Of a DNA stretch of 64,000 bases, positions 1-9,811 are shown piece by piece. This stretch comes from Asparagopsis taxiformis. Lineage: Eukaryota > Rhodophyta > Florideophyceae > Bonnemaisoniales > Bonnemaisoniaceae. Every line of letters begins with the position of its first letter. Position 1 is the stretch's first letter. The translations under genes and the position numbers were made by a program. The notes under the pieces are model-generated. The model ran no database searches. It had not been told where the DNA came from and was given only the letters and a program-made list of their open reading frames with translations. The DNA lies in the NCBI GenBank assembly GCA_030407315.1, contig JALQPE010000176.1, positions 186,001 to 250,000 of the forward strand, read 5' to 3'.

Positions 1-315
1 TTAAGATCGCAGCGGGACAAGGACATTGCACTGCGTGTCACGGTAGACGGAGGAGGCTGTTCCGGCTTCCAATACGCCTTTGAAATTGAGGAATGGGCTT
101 CGAAACCGGGCAAAGACTCACTACCAAACGAGGACGACAATTTATTCGAGAAAGATGGTACCTTTGTAATTGTCGACGACATATCACTCGCATACATTGC
201 AGGCGCAAAAGTTGATTACATGGAGGAACTAATCAGTTCGTCGTTCCGCATTGCGGATAATCCGCAATCGGAGTCGTCATGCGGCTGCGGAGCTTCGTTT
301 ACACCCAAGGCGTAA
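1..315 (+). CDS. ISCA2: ISCA2-type iron-sulfur cluster assembly protein (5' partial)
   Basis: The window opens inside this gene, in frame 1, and reads to TAA at 313-315 (104 residues present). The motif GGGCSGFQY near residue 22 and the C-terminal CGCGASF carry the three conserved cysteines of A-type (HesB/IscA) scaffold proteins, which bind Fe-S or iron and, in mitochondria, help mature [4Fe-4S] proteins. The GGGCSGFQY form is closer to ISCA2 than to ISCA1. A lysine/acidic insert (residues about 34-53) lies between the first cysteine motif and the core strands. The N-terminus, including any transit peptide, is outside the window, so the compartment cannot be read. It converges on the uS4 gene, with stop codons about 60 bp apart. 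Family assignment is strong; the paralogue assignment is inference. Confidence 0.9.
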   Translation, partial: LRSQRDKDIALRVTVDGGGCSGFQYAFEIEEWASKPGKDSLPNEDDNLFEKDGTFVIVDDISLAYIAGAKVDYMEELISSSFRIADNPQSESSCGCGASFTPKA

Positions 316-377
316 CAGGAGATGTACATGAACAGCTGCAACACCAGTGTCGAGTGCAACTAATCTAAATGCTAGTT

Positions 378-1190
378 TCATCTGTACGCGCGCATAGCAG
401 CATGTGGGTTCATATTAGCGTCACGAATAAATGGAAATAGGGTTGCTCTGGCCATGGAGCGCGCTTCATCATCGGTTGGTTGTCGAACAAGAGCGGCTGC
501 CAATCCGGTGCGATCAATCTCCATCCATGGAAGCATTCCTGCGGGGTCGGCGCTAGATAGAATCCACGAAGCGCCACAGCCTAATTTTTGCCTCATGGAT
601 GCGACTTGTTTGGAGGCATTCAATGCATGTGCAACATGTCTATCGCGAATGGTGACAATGTCTCCGGGTTGTAATCTGAGACTTTTGATGTTAATTGGTC
701 TTCCATTGACGCAGATTTGATTGTGACAAATCCACTGGCGCGCTTGAGACGGCGTTTGAACAAAACCGGTGCGATACAGGAATGTGTCCAGTCGCAATTC
801 CAATAGTCTTAATAATTGGGCGTCTGTGTTGTAGCGTTTTGCCTTTGCTTCATCGACGTACTTTTTGAACTTTTTGTCGCTCATTGCGCCGTAGTAAACC
901 TTCATCTTTTGCTTTTCGATGAGATGCACTGAGTACAATTGGCCGGAAACCGCTTTGCTGCGTATTGCTCTTGGTAGTTGTTCGCTGAAAAATGCTCTGG
1001 GTACACCGCCGGGTGCAGCGGATTTCTTGGATTTGGCGGGTTGCTGGTCTGGTTTAGCGGCATGTTGCGAGTCGGGAGCGGCGGCCGGTTGGGCCGATCG
1101 AAGAGATTGTGCTTGACGCGGTGCGGGCTGCAGAAAGTTTTGCAGACCGAACAATCTTCTGAGATTGCGAACCTTGTAATCAACTGGCAT
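378..1190 (-). CDS. Organellar small-subunit ribosomal protein uS4 (probably mitochondrial)
   Basis: A 270-residue protein starting at an ATG (1188-1190). Residues about 125-185 form an S4 RNA-binding domain of bacterial type: RLLELRLDTFLYRTGF, then QARQWICHNQICVNGRPINI and a PGDIVTIRD turn. uS4 binds 16S-type rRNA early in small-subunit assembly. The first residues (VDYKVRNLRRLFGLQ) and an Ala/Gln/Pro-rich stretch (20-60) differ from bacterial uS4, and the C-terminal tail (190-270) is extended. In red algae the plastid copy is normally plastid-encoded, so a nuclear copy would fit the mitochondrial ribosome; that is inference from family knowledge. About 310 bp upstream lies the 3' end of the TenA-like gene on the same strand. 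Confidence 0.85.
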   Translation of the reverse strand: MPVDYKVRNLRRLFGLQNFLQPAPRQAQSLRSAQPAAAPDSQHAAKPDQQPAKSKKSAAPGGVPRAFFSEQLPRAIRSKAVSGQLYSVHLIEKQKMKVYYGAMSDKKFKKYVDEAKAKRYNTDAQLLRLLELRLDTFLYRTGFVQTPSQARQWICHNQICVNGRPINIKSLRLQPGDIVTIRDRHVAHALNASKQVASMRQKLGCGASWILSSADPAGMLPWMEIDRTGLAAALVRQPTDDEARSMARATLFPFIRDANMNPHAAMRAYR

Positions 1191-1498
1191 GGCGAGCGCG
1201 CAGCGGTTGTGGCAGGAGGATCAAATTGAGGACGATCGGAGCGGGCGATGGAGCGATGTTGTAGCAAAAGTGTACACAATTTTTAATGATATTAATCGAA
1301 AAATTTAGGAGGATGCACGACACACATTGCAAAGCGCTACATTTCACTTTACGCACTATTATAGCTTGCGACTCGGACGCTTGTGTCTGTCTGTCTACCT
1401 CTACAATCGCTTGCTCGAGCAAGCATGCAAGGCACGCAGCAGTGTGCCGAAATCTGTGCAGGACGGAAAAGGGGAGGGTGGCGCGAGCAGAAGGCAAG

Positions 1499-2353
1499 TT
1501 AGATGTGTGATTTAAAAGTGCATTGGGCGGGCAAATGTCCCTTGCGACCGCATATACAAAGCGGAACATGATTGCCCTCTCCCATGTACAACGTATGATC
1601 GAGGACAGCGCAAGAACGACGTGAAATGTCTTCAAAAGTCTTGCCTGCCTTTTCATACTCCTGCTGCGAACATGAAGCGAGCAGTTTGTCGAGCACTTCC
1701 TGTGTTGCAACGAGCTGACCGATCGAGTCCTCTCGGGAAAGGAATTTAGAAATTTGATCAAAGTGCGGCGGAATTGAACCTCCACGCCGACAACAGAGAG
1801 CCCACGCTTGCCACGAAGCAAACATGTAGGACCATACGGCGGTAATTGCCACGGAAGCGGTACAATCTGGAGCGGTCGACGTTTCAATCAGCTCCACGAG
1901 TCGCTTGGCAGCGTGCGAAAGACGAAACTGCGAATTGATATCAAATCCGTTGAGCGCTGTGAGTTCGGCCAGAAACTGCGCATCCTCCTCTGCGGTGCGC
2001 ACAAAGGGCAATAGAATGTTGCCCTGCATGATGAGACTCGCGCGTGTCGCGGCCTTGACGACGGCTAGAGAGATGGAGGCACGGTCGAGAAGCCAGCGGG
2101 CGTACTGCGCCGGCGATAAGGATCGGCCGTCAAGGTCTTGGTAGAAGGAGCTGAGCGTGAGACGCGACCAGGCATCGTGGTATTGAATAATCCAATTGTC
2201 GGAGCCGCGCTGGGCCGCCGTCGGCGGAGAATGTGTGGGCGCCAGGGCGGCGCAGGGTTTCAGAGCTCTGGTGAAGGTCTGTGAAGACGGCGCGACGTAG
2301 GCGCGGGCGCGACGTTGCAGTGGGCGATGGGCTGGCGATGAGCACAAAAGCAA
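1499..2353 (-). CDS. TenA/THI-4-like protein (haem-oxygenase-like fold)
   Basis: An open frame of up to 284 codons. The core (about residues 50-260) resembles the all-helical TenA/THI-4 family, which salvages thiamin pyrimidine or acts as thiaminase II: QYHDAWSRLTLSSFYQDL, a Y-ARWLLDRA helix, a conserved-looking Trp pair (WSYMFASWQAWA) and a C-terminal helix ending SCAVLDHTLYM. The usual C-terminal FW motif is not obvious, and the tail has a short CICG...HLPAQC cysteine-histidine stretch unlike the family. The 5' end is uncertain: the frame opens without an ATG before the domain, while an ATG at 2369 lies in another frame and could be joined by a 67-nt intron (2279-2345; GTGCTC...TTCACAG), which lacks a good branch point. 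Function is inferred by fold only. Confidence 0.55.
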   Translation of the reverse strand: MLLCSSPAHRPLQRRARAYVAPSSQTFTRALKPCAALAPTHSPPTAAQRGSDNWIIQYHDAWSRLTLSSFYQDLDGRSLSPAQYARWLLDRASISLAVVKAATRASLIMQGNILLPFVRTAEEDAQFLAELTALNGFDINSQFRLSHAAKRLVELIETSTAPDCTASVAITAVWSYMFASWQAWALCCRRGGSIPPHFDQISKFLSREDSIGQLVATQEVLDKLLASCSQQEYEKAGKTFEDISRRSCAVLDHTLYMGEGNHVPLCICGRKGHLPAQCTFKSHI

Positions 2354-2420
2354 TTGTTGGTGAAGACATTGTATTGTTTGTCTTTTGTATTATGATGAGG
2401 CGGCTGTGCGCGTGTTGCTG

Positions 2421-2460
2421 TGCAGTGCAGTGCAGTGCAGTGCAGTGCAGTACAGTACAG
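2421..2460. repeat. Pentanucleotide microsatellite (TGCAG)n
   Basis: Eight consecutive 5-bp units, six TGCAG and the last two TACAG. It lies about 70 bp upstream of the open frame of the TenA-like gene. Confidence 0.95.
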
Positions 2461-2544
2461 TTGGCTGGAGGCGCTGTCGCAGTTTCATCACAGAAACCGA
2501 CACTTGAATGGCTGTCGGACACAGCCGCACCGACGCGCGCCGCC

Positions 2545-2562
2545 CAGCACAGCACAGCACAG
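2545..2562. repeat. Pentanucleotide repeat (CAGCA)n
   Basis: About 3.6 units of CAGCA, 85 bp from the TGCAG tract and with related composition, so the two tracts may share an origin. Confidence 0.85.
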
Positions 2563-3561
2563 CGTCAGCACTCGCTGAGTACAGTACCGAAACTATACAC
2601 TCCTTGTTCCGTTACACTTTTGGACATCTATTATCACACATGCCACTGCCAATCGAGCTCAACTCGACGAGGCATGCCATGGCATGTGGCATGGTAATAA
2701 TACTCGCCCCTCATGTCCACACTTGTTATTTATAGTCTCCTCACCCCCGCCTCCCTTCCACTCCCATCATGACCTTTTTTTAAATTACTACCACACACAT
2801 CATTCCCATACAAATGCTAGTAAACTCTTGCAACGCTGAGGCACCAATACGCCCATGCGGTGATTCTCGACTCATACATAGATTGAATTTGTCGTAGATG
2901 TTACATCACAAAAGTCAAACTGCCTTACTTGCACACGACCCACAATGCTTTCCGATCCGATCCATTCACTACGTTTTCCCACTCGAGTTTGTTCTCTGCC
3001 CTCCCATACCGTTCGTCCAATCACCCGCCCTATACCAACAACACTTTCCACCTCCATGAATCCCGAGTAGGAAACCACCAAACTCACCACACTCAATTCA
3101 ACAGAAACTCACTTCCATGCATACCTCCAACATTTTGACAAGCTGTTTCTGTCTCTGCATGCATGCGACGCTCGCTTAACCTTAGTCGCCCATCGTCTGG
3201 CACAATACGCTTTAACCTATCTATGCGTGCTCATCGCCTCTAACAAACCAATCTACTCCACGACTCATCTCCACTGTCCAATTGTTGCGAGTGGTGCGTT
3301 GTCAGATTACATGTTAACATCGCCATGATCCATGGATGCGTCCTTCGCCTGTGAATTCAACCAATTTAATAACACTTTCATGTCTTTAAGTCGTGTTTGC
3401 GATATAAAAAATTCAACTCTCTAGTAAACATCAGTCCCTCTATAAAAATGTAACATTACAGATTTGTCATTCCTCTACTATTCACATGTCTGATACGTAC
3501 ATAGATACAAAGCGCTCTCTACAAACACCCCAAGTATTTGCCGCTCCAACATCACTCAACG

Positions 3562-4986
3562 CTATTCCCTCGAAGAAATTGACGAGATGACTACACCAAA
3601 CACCAAAAGTACCCCAACACCACCAATCACCCCCACAGTAGCAATAGCCCACAGCGGCAGTGTAAACGGCGTGCTAAAGGCCACATTAGCGCTCTCCGGA
3701 CCCGTTCCACTGATGCTGCTAGGGTCAGCTGACACTAATGTAGCCGAGTCTGGCAGATCACAGCTTCGCCCCGAACTGAGACCTGCTGCTCTGCTACGCA
3801 TCGCATTGTAGATGCGAATGGTGGTGTCACCGAGATTGCGCTGCGTATAGCCATTGTGAAGCTCGTGTGTCATAAGATCGGAACATTTCTCCCTCGAAAT
3901 GTCATTTCGTGCACAATCAGCAAACAAATGTTCCGTGTTATTAAAATGATACATTGAGGACCCACTCACAAAGCGCACTGGCGCATACAGGCCGAAATTG
4001 GCCTTGTTTGGAGCATCCACAAAGCGAACCGTTGGATTTGTAATGGCATTATACAAATCTTCCTTGTCTCGACAGCTGCGTGCAACACCGATATTACCAT
4101 CAACCTGCACGAATTGATCAAAGCGACCCGGAGCATTGCTAACATAGGTGGCGGATTCGCGCTGGCCATCACCCTGCACGGTGCCGGCGAAAAACAGCCC
4201 ATGCGTAAGTTCATGCAATACGGTTGTGGACAAGTCGTACAAATGGTTTGGTGCTGCGGTATTAACATCAAAATGCCAGGCGATGAGTTCATTAAGCATG
4301 AGATGAACATGAGCGTCGTCAGAATTAATCAAATCCTGACCTTGCAAGGCGGACGCGAGTGCGGGACTGTACACGGCATCATCTCTGAGATTTTCCTTTC
4401 CCTCTGTGTCCGAAAAGAAGGGCGAAGTAGCAGCGCCGAGGGTGGTTTCCTCCATCCGCTTCCATTCGTATCTAATCCTAAGAGTGACGTCACTCTCAAA
4501 CACATCAGTCCACTTCCTGATAGCGAATTGCACAGCTTGGCGCGCCTCTGGGGGTGTGTTGTCGCTGTACAGGACGGAAATTCTGGACTTTGAGCCGGCG
4601 ATGAGCACGGGCGGACCGGAGGGATTTTTGGTGATGGAAATTTGTCGCGAGGAACGAATTGTGTTTCGAAATTGCAAAAGATCGTTGTGCGAATCTACGC
4701 CGGGCACGTAGAGGCGCATTGCGCGCAGAATGTCGAGGTCGGAGGCGCGGTGGGCGGAGGTTGCGGGGGAAATGTGTGTTTGGTTAGCAATGTAGCGGGT
4801 TTCACGCGTGAAGAAACGCAGCGGGTCGTAGTGGACATGGGGTGGGAGGTTGAGCAGACGCTGAATTTGACGTTGGCCGCCGTTTCGCAGATGGTGCGCG
4901 ACGTGGGTGCGCAGATCTGGGGGGCGGAGTATGGTGGCGAGAGCGAGCGGGAGGAAGAGGAATGGGAGGAGTTTCATCATCATCAT
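3562..4986 (-). CDS. Predicted secreted/type I membrane zinc metallopeptidase-like protein
   Basis: I place the start at the first of four consecutive ATGs (4984-4986), because the next residues (KLLPFLFLPLALA) form a classic signal peptide; the frame stays open upstream without similar support. The product is about 474 residues. A proregion-like basic segment precedes the motif VLHELTHGLFFAG near residue 256-268, an HExxHG zincin site preceded by an AVQFAIRKWTDVFESDV helix resembling the first helix of matrixin-like domains. The third histidine of metzincins (HExxHxxGxxH) is absent; it looks more like HELxHGLGF-type peptidases. Several paired cysteines follow. The last 30 residues are a hydrophobic segment (about 444-467) with a short SSRE tail, suggesting membrane anchoring. 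Substrate is unknown. It is divergent from RPAP3. Confidence 0.6.
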   Translation of the reverse strand: MMMMKLLPFLFLPLALATILRPPDLRTHVAHHLRNGGQRQIQRLLNLPPHVHYDPLRFFTRETRYIANQTHISPATSAHRASDLDILRAMRLYVPGVDSHNDLLQFRNTIRSSRQISITKNPSGPPVLIAGSKSRISVLYSDNTPPEARQAVQFAIRKWTDVFESDVTLRIRYEWKRMEETTLGAATSPFFSDTEGKENLRDDAVYSPALASALQGQDLINSDDAHVHLMLNELIAWHFDVNTAAPNHLYDLSTTVLHELTHGLFFAGTVQGDGQRESATYVSNAPGRFDQFVQVDGNIGVARSCRDKEDLYNAITNPTVRFVDAPNKANFGLYAPVRFVSGSSMYHFNNTEHLFADCARNDISREKCSDLMTHELHNGYTQRNLGDTTIRIYNAMRSRAAGLSSGRSCDLPDSATLVSADPSSISGTGPESANVAFSTPFTLPLWAIATVGVIGGVGVLLVFGVVISSISSRE

Positions 4987-6106
4987 CGCTGAGAGGATGC
5001 GAGCGTTGGCGGGTATGGTTAGGATTGCTGGTTGAGAAGCATTGTGGTAGAGAACGACAAGTGTGGTAATTATATGTGTGCGGATGATGGATGAATGGAT
5101 GGAGAAATAATGATTTACACGCATGTCGAGTGCGAGTGCCGTCAGGACAGGACAGGACTGGACTGGGCATTCCCTATTAGGACGGCGTGATGAGTGACGA
5201 GTTGGAACATGCCCATTTTGGATTTGTAATTTTTCGCTATTTCTCTCGCGTGATATCATACGAGCATACACTTGTCACGTGCCGTATGACAACACCATCT
5301 CAGCTGCCTCCTTGTGATTGGTGCGTGTGCAATGTGCCTGAAATTTCCCAAAAACTCTTCTATCGTGTTTCCTGCCTTCTCGATCATCTTCTCGAGACAT
5401 CGGCTAACAGCAATGGTTAAAAAATAACTCGTTTGCCACGACTTACGTACTGTACTTGACTGCTATGAATGCTTATTTTTCCCATGTTTTTTCTTATCCC
5501 ACCTGTCTAGTAATCACAAGTCGCTTAATATTCCAGGTAACGGTTAAAATTGGCCTTTCCCGTCGATACCGCCCTGTCAACGCGTCGATCACTTCGATAC
5601 TACAGACCATGCCTCCAGCATCTCGCCAACCCAATTTCACATCTTTTTCAAAATATTTGGCAACTTTGACTCGTCCAAACTGCCCATCCCGTGACCGTCA
5701 CGCCCCAACAATGGGTCCTGACGCACCAACGATTTTTTCTTACGTCCTCATTCGGGAGGCCTTGTATGAACAGTCCTACACATTGCTTTTCTCTTCATTG
5801 TCATCACGCTTGCTGACACTCATCGTCGTCATGTGCAGCCTTTCCAATTACCCCAATTGACCATCATGAAAACAAATTACAATTCCACACAGCTCAACGT
5901 CTTCACACCCTTTGTACCAACATCCAACATTGATCCGAAACCACCAGCAATGTTTCATCAAAGCCATCCAAATTCCATCCCAGCTCATCGTCTCCAACCG
6001 CATCAAACGCCAATCCGCGCGCCCGACCCATCGCACCCGTAGATCCCATGTAACCACACCGCAGCCATCTGCCACCGTGCAAAGCCGTCATCCCGCACCG
6101 CTCACC
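4987..6106. promoter_or_regulatory. Divergent intergenic region between metallopeptidase-like gene and RPAP3
   Basis: About 1.1 kb between two divergently transcribed genes. It contains a pentamer tract (5144-5166) and an inverted CCAAT box (ATTGG, 5317-5321). No coding-like frame is seen apart from upstream extensions of the flanking genes that lack ATG support. Confidence 0.5.
5144..5166. repeat. Pentanucleotide repeat (AGGAC)n / (TGGAC)n
   Basis: Three AGGAC units followed by one TGGAC and a degenerate unit. It lies about 160 bp upstream of the start of the metallopeptidase-like gene. Confidence 0.85.
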
Positions 6107-7153
6107 ATGGTGTCCTACCCGACAGAAGAAGATTTGCTACGCATGAGTCTGTCCGCCGACGTGTCCGAGCACGCCGACTCGACCTTTACCAAAGAAAAGG
6201 ACCTTGGTAACGCAGCATTTCGTGCTGGAAAATATCACGATGCCATTCAACACTACACCGCTGCAGAGGCTGCAAATCCTCTCAGTCCTATCCCGCCAGC
6301 CAATCGTGCCATGGCCCATTTGAAGCTCCAAAATTTTCACGCCGTCAAGGCAGACGCTTCTGTGGCACTCGAATTGCAGAGCGCCGCACCGCGACAGCAC
6401 GCTCATGATGCCCTTCGTGTCAAAATTCTTCTCAGAAGAGCTTCGGCTAACAGAGAACTCATGCTGCTCGCCCTTGCCGCTGATGATTTCGCTCAAGTAC
6501 TCCAGATTGATCCTTCCCATGCAGTTGCTGCCGCACAACTTGCAGATCTAGACGAGAAGCATGCCGTGCGTCCTTCGCTGCAATCGACCCCTTCCGTGCC
6601 GAGTAACCACATTCAGGTTGTGGCCGAGAGTAGAAATGTGAACGGTAATGCGGGTGCTGGAGCTAATGGATCAGTTGCCAGAAAGGGCGCTAGTTCCATT
6701 GCTCGTGTACAGGATGAACTGTCTATTGTGCAATTATCGGAAGATGTCATGCGTGGTCTTGTTTCGAAATGGAGTTTGTCGCCGCCTGCAAACGCGATGG
6801 ACTTTGAACAGGCATGGAGAAGTTTAAAGGCAAATCCAAGCGAACAAGCGCACTATCTATTAAACGTTGTTGGTCATGATAGGATAAAGGGTGGTGTGCT
6901 GGGCGAGACGCTGACGCCGCAGTTGCTGGAGGAGTTTATTGATGTGCTCGAGTTTGCTGTATGTGAGAAGAAGGATATTGGAGGTGTTGTCGCGGACATG
7001 TTAATGGCGTTGGCATGTGTAGCTAGATTTACATTGTTACTTATGTTTCTATCGGCTGAAAAGAAGAGGCAAGTTACGGGGTTGATCGAGGGGCTTGGGG
7101 GGCAGTCGGTCGATGGGGGGTTGATCGCTCGGTTGCGGGAGAGGTACGTTTGA
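6107..7153 (+). CDS. RPAP3: RPAP3-like TPR co-chaperone (R2TP complex)
   Basis: A 348-residue protein from an ATG in strong context (CACCATGG). Residues about 27-145 form three TPR-like helix pairs (KEKDLGNAAFRAGKYHDAIQ, then NRAMAHLKLQNFHAVKADAS and a final AADDFAQVLQIDP). Residues about 215-335 match the RPAP3 C-terminal (monad-binding) domain: FEQAWRSLKANPSEQAHYLL, TPQLLEEFIDVL and ARFTLLLMFLSAEKKRQV. The family bridges HSP90 to the RUVBL1/2 ATPases in R2TP, for assembly of RNA polymerases, snoRNPs and PIKK kinases. The protein is short compared with animal RPAP3 (one TPR block instead of two). The linker (about 155-210) is low complexity. The frame is open upstream of 6107 but has no ATG. 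Confidence 0.88.
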   Translation: MVSYPTEEDLLRMSLSADVSEHADSTFTKEKDLGNAAFRAGKYHDAIQHYTAAEAANPLSPIPPANRAMAHLKLQNFHAVKADASVALELQSAAPRQHAHDALRVKILLRRASANRELMLLALAADDFAQVLQIDPSHAVAAAQLADLDEKHAVRPSLQSTPSVPSNHIQVVAESRNVNGNAGAGANGSVARKGASSIARVQDELSIVQLSEDVMRGLVSKWSLSPPANAMDFEQAWRSLKANPSEQAHYLLNVVGHDRIKGGVLGETLTPQLLEEFIDVLEFAVCEKKDIGGVVADMLMALACVARFTLLLMFLSAEKKRQVTGLIEGLGGQSVDGGLIARLRERYV

Positions 7154-7811
7154 AGGTATTGTATAGTTTACAAGTAAAAGATAGCGTAGCGAGCAAGGGG
7201 TGTCGCGGAGGTCTGGTCATTGAATTGCGAGAGGATAGATTGGTGCGTGACAGCTAGCGAAGCGAGGAGTACACTACCTGGGCGGGGTGGCACAGTGATT
7301 CGCTGTTCGGACTAGAGTGACGGGAGAGTGCCCAAAGCGGGTATTCGTTGGTGCAAGTTTGCGCGAGTCGGAGATGGATGGCTCGGGAGTCGCGAGTGAA
7401 GGGGTCGAGAGCGTTGAGGGGGGCATTTTTGGCGGAAAATCCGGTAGATTTAATGGATATGGCGATTGTTTTCCGGGCGAGATGCAAGAACGAACCAACC
7501 AAAAGTCGTGTTTCTGGACGTTGCAAAGCGCAACTATTGGCAGCATGAAGCAGTGGGTGCTCCGCGTACGGAGCGATCGGTGCGGAAATGGAGGCACTTG
7601 GCGCTTTGTGCTGAGCTTGTGGCTGTAAACAAACGAGGGGGTGCAATTTGGGAATGCATCAGAGTATAAAGGGCGGCAAACGAGTCGACTACTGTTGGGA
7701 CGAGCGTGCGCGATCAAGTAATTCTTTACACGAGTGTGGAATCTGACATTTTCAAGCGAGAGAGCATCACATTAACACTGCGGATGTACAAACGGGTAGG
7801 GATACGAAAAG
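7154..7811. other. Convergent intergenic region, no gene seen
   Basis: Lies between the 3' ends of RPAP3 and NF-YB. Open frames exist on both strands but mirror each other and show no recognisable domain. No repeat or structured RNA was recognised. Confidence 0.55.
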
Positions 7812-8198
7812 TTAAGTGGTTTGCGATTTGGCGGTTGCTTCAGCGCCAGTATTCTTAGTGTCCTCGCCTTTTTCCTGCATGACGGTTTCACGATAGCGAG
7901 CGAGGTAGAGCTTGAGCGGCTCGATGTACTTGTCAAAGCCGAGGGTGCTCATCGCCCATAGGATGTCGTCGCCATTGATAGTCTTGCGTTTCTCTCGTTG
8001 GCACTTATCGGAGGCTTCGGAGGTGATGAAGCTGACAAATTCTGAAACGCACTCCTGCACTGTGTCCTTGCCGTCCTTGGCAACCTTGGCATTACCAGGC
8101 AGTGCTTTTTTCATGATGCGCGCAATGTTGGCGGTGGGCAGATATTTGTCCTGCTCGCGCACGCCGGGATCCCCCTCTTCGGCCTGGTTCTCCGACAT
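7812..8198 (-). CDS. NFYB: NF-YB / HAP3 histone-fold subunit of the CCAAT-binding factor
   Basis: A 128-residue protein from an ATG at 8196-8198. Nearly the whole chain is the NF-YB histone fold: [18 protein letters not shown], then [51 protein letters not shown] and [18 protein letters not shown] pairs with NF-YC, and the dimer recruits NF-YA to bind CCAAT boxes in promoters. Compared with plant and animal proteins there is almost no N- or C-terminal extension. The upstream region holds four CCAAT pentamers within 170 bp, one of them in a full consensus context, so autoregulation is possible (inference). Confidence 0.97.
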   Translation of the reverse strand: MSENQAEEGDPGVREQDKYLPTANIARIMKKALPGNAKVAKDGKDTVQECVSEFVSFITSEASDKCQREKRKTINGDDILWAMSTLGFDKYIEPLKLYLARYRETVMQEKGEDTKNTGAEATAKSQTT

Positions 8199-8917
8199 AT
8201 CTGCTGAAGAGGCGCTAGTGGCAAAGCGGGTAGCGTAGTTGGGTTGTTGACAAAGTTTGGCACGGAGGCTCTGAGAGAGCGCTCAAAAAAGTGGACGTGC
8301 GCACGTTACACGCTGTCATTAACCCTGAGCGCGTGAGTGATGATCGAAAAACGCCCAACGAGGGAGTGATGTGCAAAGATGGCGCGCTGCCTACGAATAG
8401 TCTTCGTATGGCATGGCTCAGATCAAATAATGGGAAGAAATTGAAGTCATCTTGTGTAAGCGGTTTGATTGGGTGCAGCAGTAATTTAAGCGCGCGCACT
8501 GGTCCACATGGCGGGAAGAAAGGGCGCCACCTGTGGAAAACTGGACACGACAGCTTTGTGAAAAAGGCGCGATGTGATTGGGCAATATTGCAAGCTGATT
8601 GAATTGTCCAGAACATTATCCAATACTAACAGCCAATCAGCAAGAAATATGATATGCTGTCTGCGGCTCTGGTTGGACATGCTACGCTGCGGTGCGCTGC
8701 GGTGCGCTGCGGTGCGCTGCGGTGCGCTGCGGCGCGGCGCGTAGTGTTGCGTGCACTCCAGCATTTGCATGACGACGAGAAAAAGTGAATGGCAGCTGAC
8801 AGCTGTGTGCATTACAGTAGTCGTAGCTTGAAAGCAATTGCTTTGGACAAACTCGACTGTGTCTATCGCGCATGTGCCGCAGCGCAGCGCGCAACCTACG
8901 TCAACAGCAGCAGCGTC
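8199..8917. promoter_or_regulatory. Divergent promoter region of NF-YB and the MCUR1-like gene
   Basis: CCAAT boxes occur at 8468-8472 and 8577-8581 (as ATTGG), 8620-8624 and 8633-8637; the last sits in AGCCAATCAG, the full NF-Y consensus. A 10-bp tandem repeat follows at 8685-8740. No coding-like frame is seen. Confidence 0.55.
8685..8740. repeat. 10-bp tandem repeat (GGTGCGCTGC)n
   Basis: Four perfect GGTGCGCTGC units (8691-8730) flanked by a partial and a degenerate unit. It can also be read as alternating 5-bp units GGTGC/GCTGC. Confidence 0.95.
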
Positions 8918-9588
8918 ATGTATCGGCACGCGCAGAGATTGCGTTGCATGTTTCGCGCATATGACGCAACACATTATAGTGCGCGGCGGCGTAATTGGAC
9001 GACTACTGCAACTCGTCTAGAACAGCCGCGCACATTCCCGCTGGAAGAAGGCGTCTTCACGGAGCATCCGCTCGTCTTCGACACGCACAAATTGGTACGA
9101 CACGATTCATTCGCCGCCTCTGCGCCGTGTACTGTAGCTAACTTGTGACAAAGATTGCATATCTGCGCCAAGGCGGTTTCAGCGAGGCACAGAGCGAGGC
9201 GATTACCAATGCGTTGGTACGCGTTAGTCAGCAATCGAGTCGACACACCAATAGTCTATTGGTGACCAAGCAGGAGTTTGTGAGTCTGCGCTCCGAACTG
9301 AGTATACTCGAAAAGGCCGATTTTGCATTGCTCAAAACGGATATCAATGCGATTGAGAAGCGCATGGACACGTCGGTGGCGGAGATTTACACGGCGGTCG
9401 AACGCGTTGAGAATCGTGTGATCAAATGGGTGATTGCAGTTGCTGGCGCGATTGGACTGGCGATTGTACGTTTGACTACAAACGCGTCGGAGCCGAGATT
9501 GGTGCCGCCGCCACCACCGTCAAACGTTTGCTCGCAACATGTGTGCGCGGCGGCCAGACGGCGAGGCGTCGGCATCGCACATGTTTAG
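8918..9588 (+). CDS. MCUR1/CCDC90-like mitochondrial inner-membrane protein (2 exons)
   Basis: Exon 1 is 8918-9094 from an ATG and exon 2 is 9154-9588, giving 203 residues. The intron (9095-9153, 59 nt) starts GTACGA, has a GCTAAC branch-like site and ends CAAAG; splicing joins FDTHKL to IAYLRQGGFSEAQ, restoring the diagnostic start of the DUF1640/CCDC90 domain. The domain continues with a coiled coil (LVTKQEFVSLRSELSILEKA, then DFALLKTDINAIEKRMD) and a C-terminal membrane helix (IKWVIAVAGAIGLAIVRL). The family includes MCUR1, a mitochondrial calcium-uniporter regulator, and yeast FMP32; the N-terminus here is basic and presequence-like. The Pro-rich tail after the helix is unusual and could reflect an unrecognised further intron (GTACGT near 9467). 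Confidence 0.85.
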
Positions 9589-9811
9589 TGAATGGTGTGG
9601 ACAAGGTCTTGCGATGGTTGACGGTTTAGAAACAGCTGTACAATCAACGGCTAGGCTTACAGCAAACATTTGAAATTTTTGTGGTTGAGCAGAGTGTATG
9701 ATAAGATAGATGCAGATCGACTAAAACAAGAAAAGCATGTAACCCATTGACGCTCCGCTTTTTGCATCCATTGTTGACAACTTCATCCTTGCCATCGCCA
9801 ACCCATTCACA

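Larger units (their letters stand above)
2354..3561. other. Gene-free stretch, TenA-like 5' flank to metallopeptidase-like 3' end
   Basis: No reading frame here has coding character. It holds two pentamer repeat tracts (listed separately) close to the TenA-like gene, then a long T/C- and CA-rich stretch. Both flanking genes are on the minus strand, so this is the promoter of one and the 3' flank of the other. Confidence 0.6.

Noticed and set aside
1180..1887. A 235-codon minus-strand frame overlapping the TenA-like gene
   Set aside because: It overlaps the better-supported frame in a different phase and has no domain.
8685..8740. CRISPR-like or other array
   Set aside because: A 10-bp head-to-tail repeat without spacers; a simple minisatellite.
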